36,005 nucleotides of DNA from a virus. Every line of letters starts with the position of its first letter. Position 1 is the stretch's first letter. The notes below the pieces were generated by a model, which was given only the letters and a program-made list of their open reading frames with translations, had not been told where the DNA came from and did not search any database. Location of the stretch: IMG/VR virus record IMGVR_UViG_3300050821_007177, positions 1-36,005 of that record; one strand, given 5' to 3'. Below, piece after piece: positions 15,544-21,857 of this stretch. The position numbers were made by a program, and so were the translations under genes.

Positions 15544-15921
15544 TTAACGCTCTCGAGACCTTGCGCGCGTACGAGACGAGTCAGGCACGACGTCCGTGTC
15601 GGGGCGAAAAGGGCGGAGGCCGAGGATCTCATCGAGCGTCAGCCCGATGTAGTCCCGCAGCTTGAGGAGCATCGACAGCCTGACGTCCTTGATCTTCCCG
15701 GCGTTGATCTGATTCAGCGAAGCCTGGGAAATCCCCATGCGCGCCGCAAGAGGCCGCTGCCAGTCCTCGCCCGCTTCCTTGTGCGACTGAACAATCGGGT
15801 CACGCGCGACCCTGTCTTGGAATGCAGCCACGAGCGATGCCTGCGCTGCCTTCAAGCGAAAGTTGGGGGGAACCGGGGGTCGCGCCACCTGCTCCAACGT
15901 AGGAGGTTCACGAATCGCCAT
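15544..15921 (-). CDS. XRE-family repressor (CI-like)
   Basis: The protein is 125 residues from ATG 15921; coding character fades upstream and no good ribosome site is seen. Residues about 62-110 form a helix-turn-helix: 'RPLAARMGISQASLNQINAGKIKDVRLSML' in part, then 'LLKLRDYIGLTLDEILGL', typical of XRE/Cro-CI folds. The N-terminal 50 residues are a separate helical extension and the last 15 are Arg/Ser-rich. No LexA-type peptidase domain follows, so induction by RecA-driven self-cleavage is not expected. Its gene lies between two outward promoters carrying matching operator sites, which makes it the likely lysogeny repressor. Confidence 0.75.
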   Translation of the reverse strand: MAIREPPTLEQVARPPVPPNFRLKAAQASLVAAFQDRVARDPIVQSHKEAGEDWQRPLAARMGISQASLNQINAGKIKDVRLSMLLKLRDYIGLTLDEILGLRPFRPDTDVVPDSSRTRARSRER

Positions 15922-15939
15922 GGCAATCTCAGCCGACGC

Positions 15940-15968
15940 TTGACTTCCTGGAACGAGATTACTATCAG
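15940..15968 (+). promoter_or_regulatory. Rightward early promoter (-35 TTGACT, -10 TATCAG)
   Basis: TTGACT at 15940-15945 and TATCAG at 15963-15968 are 17 bases apart. As on the left side, the -10 ends seven bases before the start codon (ATG 15976), predicting a leaderless transcript for the Cro-like gene. Confidence 0.6.
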
Positions 15969-15972
15969 AATC
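15957..15972 (+). promoter_or_regulatory. Operator-like site O3
   Basis: This reads GATTACTATCAGAATC on the plus strand and shares GATTACKAT...WATC with O1 and O2. It covers the rightward -10 element, so binding would shut off the rightward early operon. It also lies upstream of the divergent repressor gene. Confidence 0.55.
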
Positions 15973-15975
15973 TAC

Positions 15976-16200
15976 ATGAAGCCGACGCTGGCCGACCGTA
16001 TGCGCGCGTGGCGGGAGCATCGTGGGCTGACGCAACGCCAGGCGGCGAAGCTTGCGGGATTCAGTCAACCGATGTGGTGCAAGCTCGAGACTGGGGAGCT
16101 CCTCCCGCGGTCGCACCGGGTCGTTACGTCGCTGATTCGTCTGACGCGGAACGATGGTCGATTCGCGCTTCGACCTGCTCTCTTTTCGGTTGCGGCGTGA
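15976..16200 (+). CDS. Cro-like helix-turn-helix protein
   Basis: The 74-residue protein starts at ATG 15976; no ribosome site precedes it and the predicted transcript begins at the start codon. Residues 5-50 hold an XRE-type helix-turn-helix ('RMRAWREHRGLTQRQAAKLAGFSQ' in part, 'CKLETGELLP'). It is small, single-domain and divergent from the repressor gene, the position of cro in lambdoid switches. The leftward gene at 16217-16633 follows directly, so the right transcript must pass through that region to reach later genes. Confidence 0.72.
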   Translation: MKPTLADRMRAWREHRGLTQRQAAKLAGFSQPMWCKLETGELLPRSHRVVTSLIRLTRNDGRFALRPALFSVAA

Positions 16201-16216
16201 GGCTTTCGCCATGCGT

Positions 16217-16633
16217 CTACTCGAGGGCCCCCGCATCGTCTCCGCGCGCGTCCGCGCCGGTCGTCACGGCCTTGCACCGGAAGGTCGCCGTGATGCTGTG
16301 CTCGACGGATGTCCGGCTCTGGTCCTTCGACACGGTGAGGTAGCGGCTACTGGCGGCCGTTCCCTTCCCCGACGTGTGCTCGATCGCATCGTCGTACTCG
16401 TCGAGCAGGTCATACCCCATGCCGCCCGTTCCGCCATCGCGGCCACGGTGGCAAACGTCGCCGATGAACGCCTGCATCTCGGGCCGATTGAAGAACGGGC
16501 CCACCTGGTAGGCCGGCTGCCCGTCCGCGTACGTGATCGGGTGCGGGTGAATCACGCGCCCCTCCGGCTCCTTCGCGGGCTCGCAGAGGTACGGCCCTTC
16601 AGTCGCGAGACACACCAGCCAAATCCACCGCAT
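16217..16633 (-). CDS. Unknown protein, possible lysogenic-conversion gene
   Basis: The product is 138 residues from ATG 16633; AAAGGCGAGGG lies just upstream. Codon use is like the rest of the genome and better than the opposite strand. A short hydrophobic start (MRWIWLVCLA) could be a weak signal anchor. The rest is polar with 'EPEGRVIHPHPITYADGQPAYQ' in part and a C-terminal 'TATFRCKAVTTGADARGDDAG'. The gene stands alone and antisense inside the rightward early operon, as moron or exclusion genes expressed from a prophage often do. No family is recognised. Confidence 0.55.
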   Translation of the reverse strand: MRWIWLVCLATEGPYLCEPAKEPEGRVIHPHPITYADGQPAYQVGPFFNRPEMQAFIGDVCHRGRDGGTGGMGYDLLDEYDDAIEHTSGKGTAASSRYLTVSKDQSRTSVEHSITATFRCKAVTTGADARGDDAGALE

Positions 16634-16698
16634 CCCTCGCCTTTGTCATCCCTCACGGCCAGACGCAAGTCACGCCCATGCAATACGGAGAAAGACGT

Positions 16699-17094
16699 AT
16701 GTCAAAGCCCCGCGCAGAACGACTCGCGCACGCGAAACGCCGCTTGCTGGCCGAGGTCCGTGTCCAGGATCAGTGTCTGATATGGACCGGGGCCCTCCTA
16801 AGGTCCGGCTATGGCTCCTTGGCGCTTCGGCTAGCCGGAGAAAAGCGAGAGTCGCGCGCCCATCGCGTGGCATGGATCGTCTTCCGCGGACCTATCCCCG
16901 CCGGCATGCAGGTCCTGCACCGATGCGACACGCCGGCATGCGTGAACGTCGAGCACCTGTTCCTGGGCACCCAGGGCGACAACGTGTTCGATGCCATCGA
17001 GAAGGGCCGTTTCCGTCCTATCGACACAAGTCCTGAGGCGCAGAGGCGTCGCCGACAGCTCGGTATCAACGCGCAACACGGAGGACACTCATGA
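16699..17094 (+). CDS. HNH endonuclease
   Basis: The protein is 131 residues from ATG 16699, chosen over ATG 16678 because GGAG stands eight bases upstream. The nuclease core is 'RAHRVAWIVFRGPIP', 'QVLHRCDTPACVNVEHL' and 'GDNVFDAIEKGR': the H, N and H positions are His in LHRCD, Asn in CVN and His in EHL. Such HNH proteins nick or cut DNA and often act as homing endonucleases or packaging helpers. It resembles the antisense HNH protein at 34571-35047 over the whole core, so the two are probably paralogues or independent acquisitions from one family. Confidence 0.8.
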   Translation: MSKPRAERLAHAKRRLLAEVRVQDQCLIWTGALLRSGYGSLALRLAGEKRESRAHRVAWIVFRGPIPAGMQVLHRCDTPACVNVEHLFLGTQGDNVFDAIEKGRFRPIDTSPEAQRRRRQLGINAQHGGHS

Positions 17095-17246
17095 GCGGTC
17101 AACCGATTCGACACACGCCCACCCGAACGCGCGGCAACTGGGGCTCCGCGCACCTGGTCAAGCCGACGGCGCAACCGCTGCCGGCGTGGATGCAGGACAA
17201 GCGGCTGCTCCCGAAGCGGCCTCCGACGAAGACGGGGCGGCCGTAG
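17091..17246 (+). CDS. Small basic protein
   Basis: The 51-residue protein overlaps the preceding stop as ATGA. It is rich in Arg, Lys, Pro and Thr with Trp-Gly and Trp-Met motifs, and is probably unstructured and nucleic-acid binding. The family is unknown. The methylase gene follows one base after its stop. Confidence 0.5.
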   Translation: MSGQPIRHTPTRTRGNWGSAHLVKPTAQPLPAWMQDKRLLPKRPPTKTGRP

Positions 17247-17247
17247 C

Positions 17248-17718
17248 GTGGTCGGCGCAGCGCACCACCGCGGCGAGTCGAAGCAGGACTACGCGACTCC
17301 GCCGGAGTTTATCGCGGCGGTTGTCGAACGGTTCGGCCGACTCGACTTCGACCTCGCAGCATCCGCGGCGAACGCGAAGGCGCCTCAGTTCTTCACCGAG
17401 TCCGTCGATTCGCTTGCGCAGGACTGGACCCTCCTGCGCGGGAACCTCTGGCTCAACCCGCCCTTCTCTCGCATCGAGCCGTGGGCGGCGAAGTGCGCCG
17501 CGAGCGCCGTGTGGAGTTTCAAGCCTGCGCGCCGCATCTTCCTCCTCGTTCCGGCCGCGGTCGGCGCGAATTGGCACGCGAAGCACGTCCACGAGAAGGC
17601 ACTCGTCCTGTTCCTGAACGGGCGGATCTCCTTCGACGGAGTGAACGGCTATCCGAAGGACTGTTGCCTCGCCGTGTTCGGCGAAAAGCCTGGCTACGAA
17701 ATCTGGAGGTGGCGATGA
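17248..17718 (+). CDS. Phage DNA N6-adenine methyltransferase
   Basis: The protein is 156 residues from GTG 17248. 'DYATPPEFI' at 14-22, 'LDFDLAASAANAKAP' at 32-46, 'GNLWLNPPFS' at 65-74 with the catalytic NPPF (70-73), and 'IEPWAAKCA' are the signature blocks of the short phage N6-adenine methyltransferase family (Dam-like). It transfers a methyl group from S-adenosylmethionine to adenine in DNA, probably shielding phage DNA from host restriction. It lacks a separate target-recognition domain, as usual for the family. Mx8 also encodes a nonessential adenine methylase. Confidence 0.88.
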   Translation: MVGAAHHRGESKQDYATPPEFIAAVVERFGRLDFDLAASAANAKAPQFFTESVDSLAQDWTLLRGNLWLNPPFSRIEPWAAKCAASAVWSFKPARRIFLLVPAAVGANWHAKHVHEKALVLFLNGRISFDGVNGYPKDCCLAVFGEKPGYEIWRWR

Positions 17719-17825
17719 ACGCCCTCTTTTACTGCGCGGCCGCGCTTGCCGTTTGGACCCTCATCTCGCTCGACGAGGGAGCTCGGTTCGCGCGGCGGAT
17801 GCGGAGGGAGTGGTGGAGGCGATGA
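17715..17825 (+). CDS. Tiny membrane protein
   Basis: The 36-residue protein has ATGA overlaps on both sides. Residues 3-18 (ALFYCAAALAVWTLIS) form one hydrophobic helix, followed by an Arg-rich tail (RFARRMRREWWRR), giving an inner-membrane anchor with a cytoplasmic basic end. The function is unknown. Confidence 0.5.
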   Translation: MNALFYCAAALAVWTLISLDEGARFARRMRREWWRR

Positions 17826-18034
17826 GCGGCGGCAAGCTCAAGTCGGCGGCTCGCACGCTCAGCGATCGCCTCGGTTGCAGCTATCAGGCTGGCCTGATGA
17901 TGTTGCGCACGTACAAGGAGCGGCATCCCGAGAAGCGCCTCGACGAAGCGCTCGCGGACATCCTCGACACGTCCGCAGTGCACACGGCGCGCGCGAACCT
18001 GCGCAAGCTGGAAGAGGAGATCGGCGACCGATGA
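17822..18034 (+). CDS. Small helical protein, unknown
   Basis: The 70-residue protein is coupled by ATGA on both sides. It is Ala/Leu/Arg/Glu-rich with 'ARTLSDRLGCSYQAGLMML' suggesting a helix-turn-helix-like start, then 'LRKLEEEIGDR' at the end. It may bind DNA; no family is recognised. Confidence 0.55.
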   Translation: MSGGKLKSAARTLSDRLGCSYQAGLMMLRTYKERHPEKRLDEALADILDTSAVHTARANLRKLEEEIGDR

Positions 18035-18294
18035 GCAATCAATCTTCGGAGCGCAGCGGGCTTGCCCCCCAAGTCGCCGCTGCACCGCACCCGCGCCGGC
18101 CGGGAGGCTCCGTTGCGAGCCGGCATTCTCCTCCGGATCGACTCTTCGTGCAGATGTGCCCCGACTGCGGACACGTCGACTGCGCGTGGCCGGTAAGGCG
18201 TGGAGATGGCGACCCGATCGGCCGTTGCAAAGTTTGCCCGAGTACCAAGCGGTTCATCGTCGTCCGCTACCAGCTCGCGGCGCGGAGGGGATGA
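18031..18294 (+). CDS. Small zinc-ribbon protein
   Basis: The 87-residue protein starts at ATG 18031 (ATGA). The first 35 residues are polar and disordered. Then 'CPDCGHVDCAW' and 'CKVCPSTKRF' supply two Cys pairs for a zinc ribbon. A nucleic-acid-binding or adaptor role is possible. Confidence 0.55.
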   Translation: MSNQSSERSGLAPQVAAAPHPRRPGGSVASRHSPPDRLFVQMCPDCGHVDCAWPVRRGDGDPIGRCKVCPSTKRFIVVRYQLAARRG

Positions 18295-18560
18295 TGGGTC
18301 GTCCCCGCACCGTCCGCGACGCCCGCATGCAGGCGCACGCCGCGATCGCCGCCGAGCATGCCCCCCCCTCGCTCGACGAGGACGTTCGCCGCGTAGTCCC
18401 GGCATGGGGCGATGTCCTCGAGCTCGTCGAGGGCGCACGGAAGCGTGGCTGGACCGAGCAGCAGGTCGACTACCTGACTGCCGTCGTCGGCGTCACGTGG
18501 GCGAAGGCGTTCAACAAGGGGCGGGCGGCGGGGATGGCGGAAGCGCGGAAGGAGCCGTAA
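18291..18560 (+). CDS. Small early protein, unknown
   Basis: It encodes 89 residues from ATG 18291, with a second ATG three bases on, overlapping the prior stop. It is mostly helical with 'DVLELVEGARKRGWTEQQVDYL' in part and a Lys/Arg-rich C-terminus. It sits just before the excisionase-like gene. The family is not recognised. Confidence 0.55.
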   Translation: MMGRPRTVRDARMQAHAAIAAEHAPPSLDEDVRRVVPAWGDVLELVEGARKRGWTEQQVDYLTAVVGVTWAKAFNKGRAAGMAEARKEP

Positions 18561-18564
18561 CGCG

Positions 18565-18828
18565 ATGACTCTCGCCGTCACCCTCAGCGTCGAAGAACTG
18601 TCCGCGCTCGTCCGCAAGGCCGTCCGCGAGGAGCTCCAACCCGCGCAAGCCGCCGCGCCCGAAGTGCTGACGCGCGAGCAGGCCGCGAAGATGCTCTCGC
18701 TCCACCCGAACGTGCTGACGCGCTGGGTGCAGAAGCGGGGCGTGCCCGGCGTGAAGATTGGGGGGGAGTGGCGGTTTTTGCGGACGGACCTTATCGCGTG
18801 GATCGCGGCGCAGAAGAAGGGGGCCTGA
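18565..18828 (+). CDS. Excisionase-like HTH protein
   Basis: The 87-residue protein has a MerR/HTH_17-type domain at residues 35-80: 'VLTREQAAKMLSLHPNVL' in part, a turn, 'KRGVPGVKIGGEWRF' and 'DLIAWIAAQ'. This is the family annotated as excisionase or helix-turn-helix DNA-binding. It ends one base before the integrase start, so the two are co-translated. The pairing suggests control of integration direction, comparable to the small gene upstream of int in Mx8. Confidence 0.8.
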   Translation: MTLAVTLSVEELSALVRKAVREELQPAQAAAPEVLTREQAAKMLSLHPNVLTRWVQKRGVPGVKIGGEWRFLRTDLIAWIAAQKKGA

Positions 18829-18829
18829 C

Positions 18830-20485
18830 ATGGCCGTCGTCGCCCGCAAGCGCCAGCACGGCGTCACCTACTACGTCACCTTCTTTTGGAACGACAAGAA
18901 GCAGTGGGAGCGCGCGGGCTCGGACCGGCGCGAAGCGAAGCGGCTCAATAAGCGGCGCCTCGAGGAGGTCGAAGCGGGGACCTACCGCCCGCGGAACCTG
19001 ACACGCCGGCCGACGGTCGCCGAGTTCGCCGCCGAGTGGCTCCCGCGCCGAGCGAACCGCACGGCCGCCGGCGACGCGGTCTGGCTCCGGGACTACGTGC
19101 TGAACCGCGAGTGGTTCGCGGGCCTCCGCGTCGAGGACGCCCAACCGAGGCACATCATCCAGCTCGTGACGGAGCTCAAGACCGCCTGGAGCAAGCGGTT
19201 CAAGCGGACGATCTCGGGACACTCCGTCTCGAACATCTACGGCGTCGTGAGCGTCATGTTTCGAGACGCGTTCATCGAGGGCCTAGTAAAGGCGAACCCC
19301 TGCGTACTTCCAGACGGATTGATCCAGCGCCGGACGAAGAAGCCTCGTGCGCCATACAGCCTCGACTCGATCGCGCAGCTCCTCCGATGCCCCGACGTCC
19401 ACCCGACCGCGCGCGTCTTCTCGGCGCTCGCGCTCCTCACCGGGATGCGGGAAGGGGAGGTATGCGGCCGGCGGTGGAAAGACTGGGACCGTGGGTCCTC
19501 GCCGCTCGGCTGCCTCACGGTGGACTGTCAGTACGACGGCCAACCTCTGAAGGGCGACCGGGACGAGATCGGAGAGGTGGCGCGCAAGGTGCCGGTCCAT
19601 CCGGAGCTCGCGCGCGTGCTCGAGTGGTGGCAGTCGCAGGGTTTCGCATTGGTACATCGGTGCCACCCCAGCCCTGAGAGCTACATCGTCCCGAACAAGG
19701 ACGGCGAGTGCTACGGCCGCTCCGCCGCGTACGCCCTCTTCCAGCGTGCGCTCGGCAAGGCCGGCGTCGCCAACCTCTCCCTCCATGCGACTCGGCACAC
19801 CTTCCTCACCCTCTGTCGTCGCGGCGGCGCGCGGAAGGAAGTCATCGAGCGCGTCACCCACAACGCGTCAGGAGACACGGTGGACCAATACACACACTGG
19901 GACTGGGGTCCCCTCTGCGAGGCGGTCATGTGCTTTGGCATTTCGAGTTCAGGTGGTGATGGTGGTGGTGATGTCGGCACGAACGGCAGCCGACTACTCG
20001 TGGCCCCTCCGGGACTTGAACCCCGACCACCGGACGGGACTGCGCGAAACTACTCGGATGCGCCTCCCCTCTCCCTCGAGGGAGAATTTGCAGATTCCTC
20101 GAGAAATAGGGCCCTAGTTGCGGCGGAGGGCGCCGCGCGTCAGCAGGATTTCAAAAGCCGAGCGGGGAGCCACCCGAAACACGCATGGGACGGGGGCGAC
20201 GATCCGTGTGAGGAAAGACGCGCGGCGGAGCAGTCGGCCGTCGCGAAGGGTCGGCACGGGGATGCATCGGCCTCCCGTGTCGCACCCGCGTTCGCCGCGT
20301 TCGCCGACCTTCGCGCTGAGCGTCGGCTCTCGCTCGACGACCCCGCGACGCTCGCCGCGATGGACGACCGCGTCCTCGGAAGCATCGCGCGGGCGGTGTC
20401 GGTGCAGATGTGGAGACCGAGGACGACGGCGCGCGAGCGCGCGTTCCGGGCGCAGGCTTGGCTACATCTCACGAGGGCGGCGTGA
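18830..20485 (+). CDS. int: Tyrosine integrase with attP inside its 3' part
   Basis: The protein is 551 residues from ATG 18830. Residues 1-60 form the arm-binding N-terminus, about 60-150 the core-binding SAM-like domain and about 175-370 the catalytic domain, with Arg207 (TGMREGE), His319 and Arg322 (HATRH), His344 and the nucleophile Tyr354 (VDQYTHWDW). Normal integrases end near 390. Here the frame continues 160 residues through a tRNA-3'-end-like sequence (20001-20023, residues about 391-398) to TGA 20483-20485. Integration at that site would swap the C-terminal tail for host-encoded residues, as established for IntP of Mx8. The last 90 residues have good codon bias, so the tail may be functional or derived from a separate gene. 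Confidence 0.88.
   Translation: MAVVARKRQHGVTYYVTFFWNDKKQWERAGSDRREAKRLNKRRLEEVEAGTYRPRNLTRRPTVAEFAAEWLPRRANRTAAGDAVWLRDYVLNREWFAGLRVEDAQPRHIIQLVTELKTAWSKRFKRTISGHSVSNIYGVVSVMFRDAFIEGLVKANPCVLPDGLIQRRTKKPRAPYSLDSIAQLLRCPDVHPTARVFSALALLTGMREGEVCGRRWKDWDRGSSPLGCLTVDCQYDGQPLKGDRDEIGEVARKVPVHPELARVLEWWQSQGFALVHRCHPSPESYIVPNKDGECYGRSAAYALFQRALGKAGVANLSLHATRHTFLTLCRRGGARKEVIERVTHNASGDTVDQYTHWDWGPLCEAVMCFGISSSGGDGGGDVGTNGSRLLVAPPGLEPRPPDGTARNYSDAPPLSLEGEFADSSRNRALVAAEGAARQQDFKSRAGSHPKHAWDGGDDPCEERRAAEQSAVAKGRHGDASASRVAPAFAAFADLRAERRLSLDDPATLAAMDDRVLGSIARAVSVQMWRPRTTARERAFRAQAWLHLTRAA
19993..20056. repeat. Direct repeat ACTACTCG flanking the attP core
   Basis: The octamer ACTACTCG occurs at 19993-20000, directly against the tRNA-like core, and again at 20049-20056. 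It may be an integrase or excisionase arm site. Eight bases is short, so chance cannot be excluded. Confidence 0.3.
20001..20023 (-). other. attP: attP core candidate, tRNA 3'-end-like
   Basis: Read on the minus strand, this is a tRNA T-arm and acceptor end: GGG, loop TTCAAGT, CCCGG, AGGGGCC and A. The acceptor half predicts a host tRNA beginning GGCCCCT. The T-stem pairs except at position 50, where the phage sequence probably leaves tRNA identity. No 5' half of a tRNA is present, so this is an attachment core rather than a gene. It lies within int. Confidence 0.7.
20070..20085. repeat. Perfect 16-bp palindrome downstream of attP core
   Basis: TCTCCCTCGAGGGAGA is a perfect palindrome about 47 bases past the core. 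It may be a protein-binding site for the integration complex, and could form a hairpin in the int mRNA. Confidence 0.4.
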
Positions 20486-20724
20486 GCCGCGCCCTCATCG
20501 ACGTGCCGGGCGAGCGCGAGGCCATCCGAGCGCGCCTGACCCGCATCTGGCAACCACTCCTGCGCGCGTGGGCGGACGGCATCGGGACCGTCACCCTGAG
20601 AGAGAGAGAGAGATGGAGGCGCGCGCCGAAGCGAAGGCGCTGCGACGTAGGCTCTCGTACCTCCGGCAGCTCGAGAAGAAGCGGGTCACGCGGACAGCCG
20701 AGGCTTGCGCGCCGTGAGCCGTGA
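20482..20724 (+). CDS. Small protein, C-terminal frame uncertain
   Basis: The 80-residue protein starts at GTG 20482, overlapping the integrase stop (GTGA). The first 44 residues (VSRALIDVPGEREAIRARLT and on to 'GTVTLRERER') look coding. Past the (GA)8 tract at 20598-20613 this frame becomes Arg/Ser-rich and shadow-like, while the frame at 20613-20717 looks real. A two-base slip in the tract would fuse both halves into one protein. Confidence 0.5.
   Translation: MSRALIDVPGEREAIRARLTRIWQPLLRAWADGIGTVTLRERERWRRAPKRRRCDVGSRTSGSSRRSGSRGQPRLARREP
20613..20717 (+). CDS. Small basic helical protein or 3' half of previous gene
   Basis: It encodes 34 residues from ATG 20613, whose A is the last base of a (GA)8 repeat that can serve as ribosome site. 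It is a Lys/Arg/Ala/Leu-rich helix. Its stop overlaps the next GTG start (GTGA at 20714), the coupling pattern used throughout, which supports this frame as the true one at its 3' end. Confidence 0.45.
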   Translation: MEARAEAKALRRRLSYLRQLEKKRVTRTAEACAP

Positions 20725-20926
20725 CCAGTCTCCGCACCGGTTCGTGGTCGCGGTCCTGCAAACGATCGTGATCCTCGACTGCGGCCACGTCCGCGCGCGA
20801 CCAGTGAAGCCCGTTCCCGGTCGACAGCTAGAACGACCGGAGACGATGACCTGCGACGCCTGCTTCGCGGACGCGGAGTGGGTGCTCAAGGAATACAAGG
20901 CGACGCGCGGGAAGGGCGTTCGATGA
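20714..20926 (+). CDS. Small protein with CGH and CDAC metal-site motifs
   Basis: It encodes 70 residues from GTG 20714 (GTGA). 'ILDCGHVRARP' and 'MTCDACFADAEW' provide Cys-His and Cys-Cys ligands for one zinc site, the pattern of small zinc-binding phage proteins. It overlaps the next gene by ATGA at 20923. Confidence 0.6.
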   Translation: MSRDQSPHRFVVAVLQTIVILDCGHVRARPVKPVPGRQLERPETMTCDACFADAEWVLKEYKATRGKGVR

Positions 20927-21855
20927 ACCTCGACGCCGCCCGCATCGCCCTCGGCGCGATCGCCGACTTCGCGACCGACAACCGGATCGTGCGCCTGGCG
21001 CGTGAGGCGCTCGAGCAGCTTGCGCCCGCGTCGAACGCGGAGCGTCAGTCTGCGCATCGCGCGCGGAAGCGTAACGCTGGCTCCGTTACGGATGCCTCTC
21101 TCTCTCTGGATCTGGATCTTCAACTCTCAGAGAGAGTCTCAGAGGGAGAGCCCGAGAGGGACCCCGCGCCGGAGCCGCCGGAGAGCGGCGTTCGGATCGC
21201 GGTTGTGAAACGCACAACCGAAGGAGACGACGATGAACATCGCAATCGAGCTGAAGTCGATCTGGGACAAGTACGAGCCTCAGCGGGCATCGGAGCACCA
21301 CGCCGCGGAGACGCGCGAAGTGGCCCGGAAGGAACTGCACGAGCTGAATCAAAAGCGCCTCGCGGCGGGCCTTCCGATGGTCACGGAATACAGGGATCAA
21401 TCGGCGCAGATTGGGCAGACCCAAGCTTGGCTGGGGCCACCGGCGAAGACGTGGCGCGACGAGATGGAGGCCGAGCTCCTGAGCTGCATCCGCCGGCACT
21501 TCGGCTAGCCAGCTCCGACCCCGAATCCCGAGCCCGCGCCGCCGGCGTAGACGTCGACGAACAGCGCCGCCGCTTCCTGCTGCGGCCCAAGGAATACCAG
21601 CGCAAAAAGGGCTGGGCGTCTTGGCTCGACGACGCGATCCGCTACGAGGCGAAGCAGACGCAGCTCCCCTTCGCGCGGGCGCCGGACGTCGTCCACCGAG
21701 ACCTCAAGCCGGCCAACATCCGCTGCGAGCTCCACGGCCGCGACCCCTGCGCCTGCCCCGAGTGGCGCCTCCACCTTCGTCCCCCCGTACACGCGCGCGC
21801 ACGCGGAGCAATCCCGGTTCCAGCGCCACCCGTCGCCAACGCCCAAGGAGAATGA
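20923..21855 (+). CDS. Phage replication-module-like protein with a nested gene in its linker
   Basis: The frame encodes 310 residues from ATG 20923 (ATGA). Residues 1-60 include 'SNAERQSAHRARKRN', a basic signature common to phage proteins of the DnaT/replication-associated type. The C-terminal part (about residues 195-250) has 'SDPESRARAAGVDVDEQRRRF' in part and 'GWASWLDDAIRYEA', a helical module often found in the same proteins. Between them, codons 105-195 have poor third-position bias because a better-looking gene (21233-21508) occupies another frame. Either one protein has an overprinted linker, or two genes have lost the stop and start that separated them. Function is inferred from weak similarity. 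Confidence 0.5.
   Translation: MNLDAARIALGAIADFATDNRIVRLAREALEQLAPASNAERQSAHRARKRNAGSVTDASLSLDLDLQLSERVSEGEPERDPAPEPPESGVRIAVVKRTTEGDDDEHRNRAEVDLGQVRASAGIGAPRRGDARSGPEGTARAESKAPRGGPSDGHGIQGSIGADWADPSLAGATGEDVARRDGGRAPELHPPALRLASSDPESRARAAGVDVDEQRRRFLLRPKEYQRKKGWASWLDDAIRYEAKQTQLPFARAPDVVHRDLKPANIRCELHGRDPCACPEWRLHLRPPVHARARGAIPVPAPPVANAQGE
21200..21220 (+). promoter_or_regulatory. Stem-loop abutting a ribosome site
   Basis: CGGTTGTG (21200-21207) and CACAACCG (21213-21220) form a perfect 8-bp stem with a 5-base loop. AAGGAG begins at the very next base and ATG 21233 follows six bases after it. This could control translation of the nested gene or be an operator. Confidence 0.45.
21233..21508 (+). 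CDS. Small helical protein nested out of frame
   Basis: It encodes 91 residues from ATG 21233 with AAGGAG six bases upstream. Codon third positions are strongly G/C, unlike the overlapping frame. Mostly helical: 'IAIELKSIWDKYEPQ' then 'AAETREVARKELHELNQKRL'; the C-terminus 'WRDEMEAELLSCIRRHFG' is amphipathic. No family is recognised. It lies wholly within the longer frame 20923-21855. Confidence 0.65.
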   Translation: MNIAIELKSIWDKYEPQRASEHHAAETREVARKELHELNQKRLAAGLPMVTEYRDQSAQIGQTQAWLGPPAKTWRDEMEAELLSCIRRHFG

Positions 21856-21857
21856 CC

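Noticed and set aside
16154-16780. Plus-strand frame across the Cro-like and HNH genes
   Set aside because: It is mostly the mirror of the minus-strand gene at 16217-16633 and has poor codon bias.
20001-20075. A full tRNA gene on the minus strand
   Set aside because: Only the T-arm and acceptor 3' strand are present. The position where the 5' acceptor strand should lie does not read GGCCCCT and no anticodon arm can be folded.
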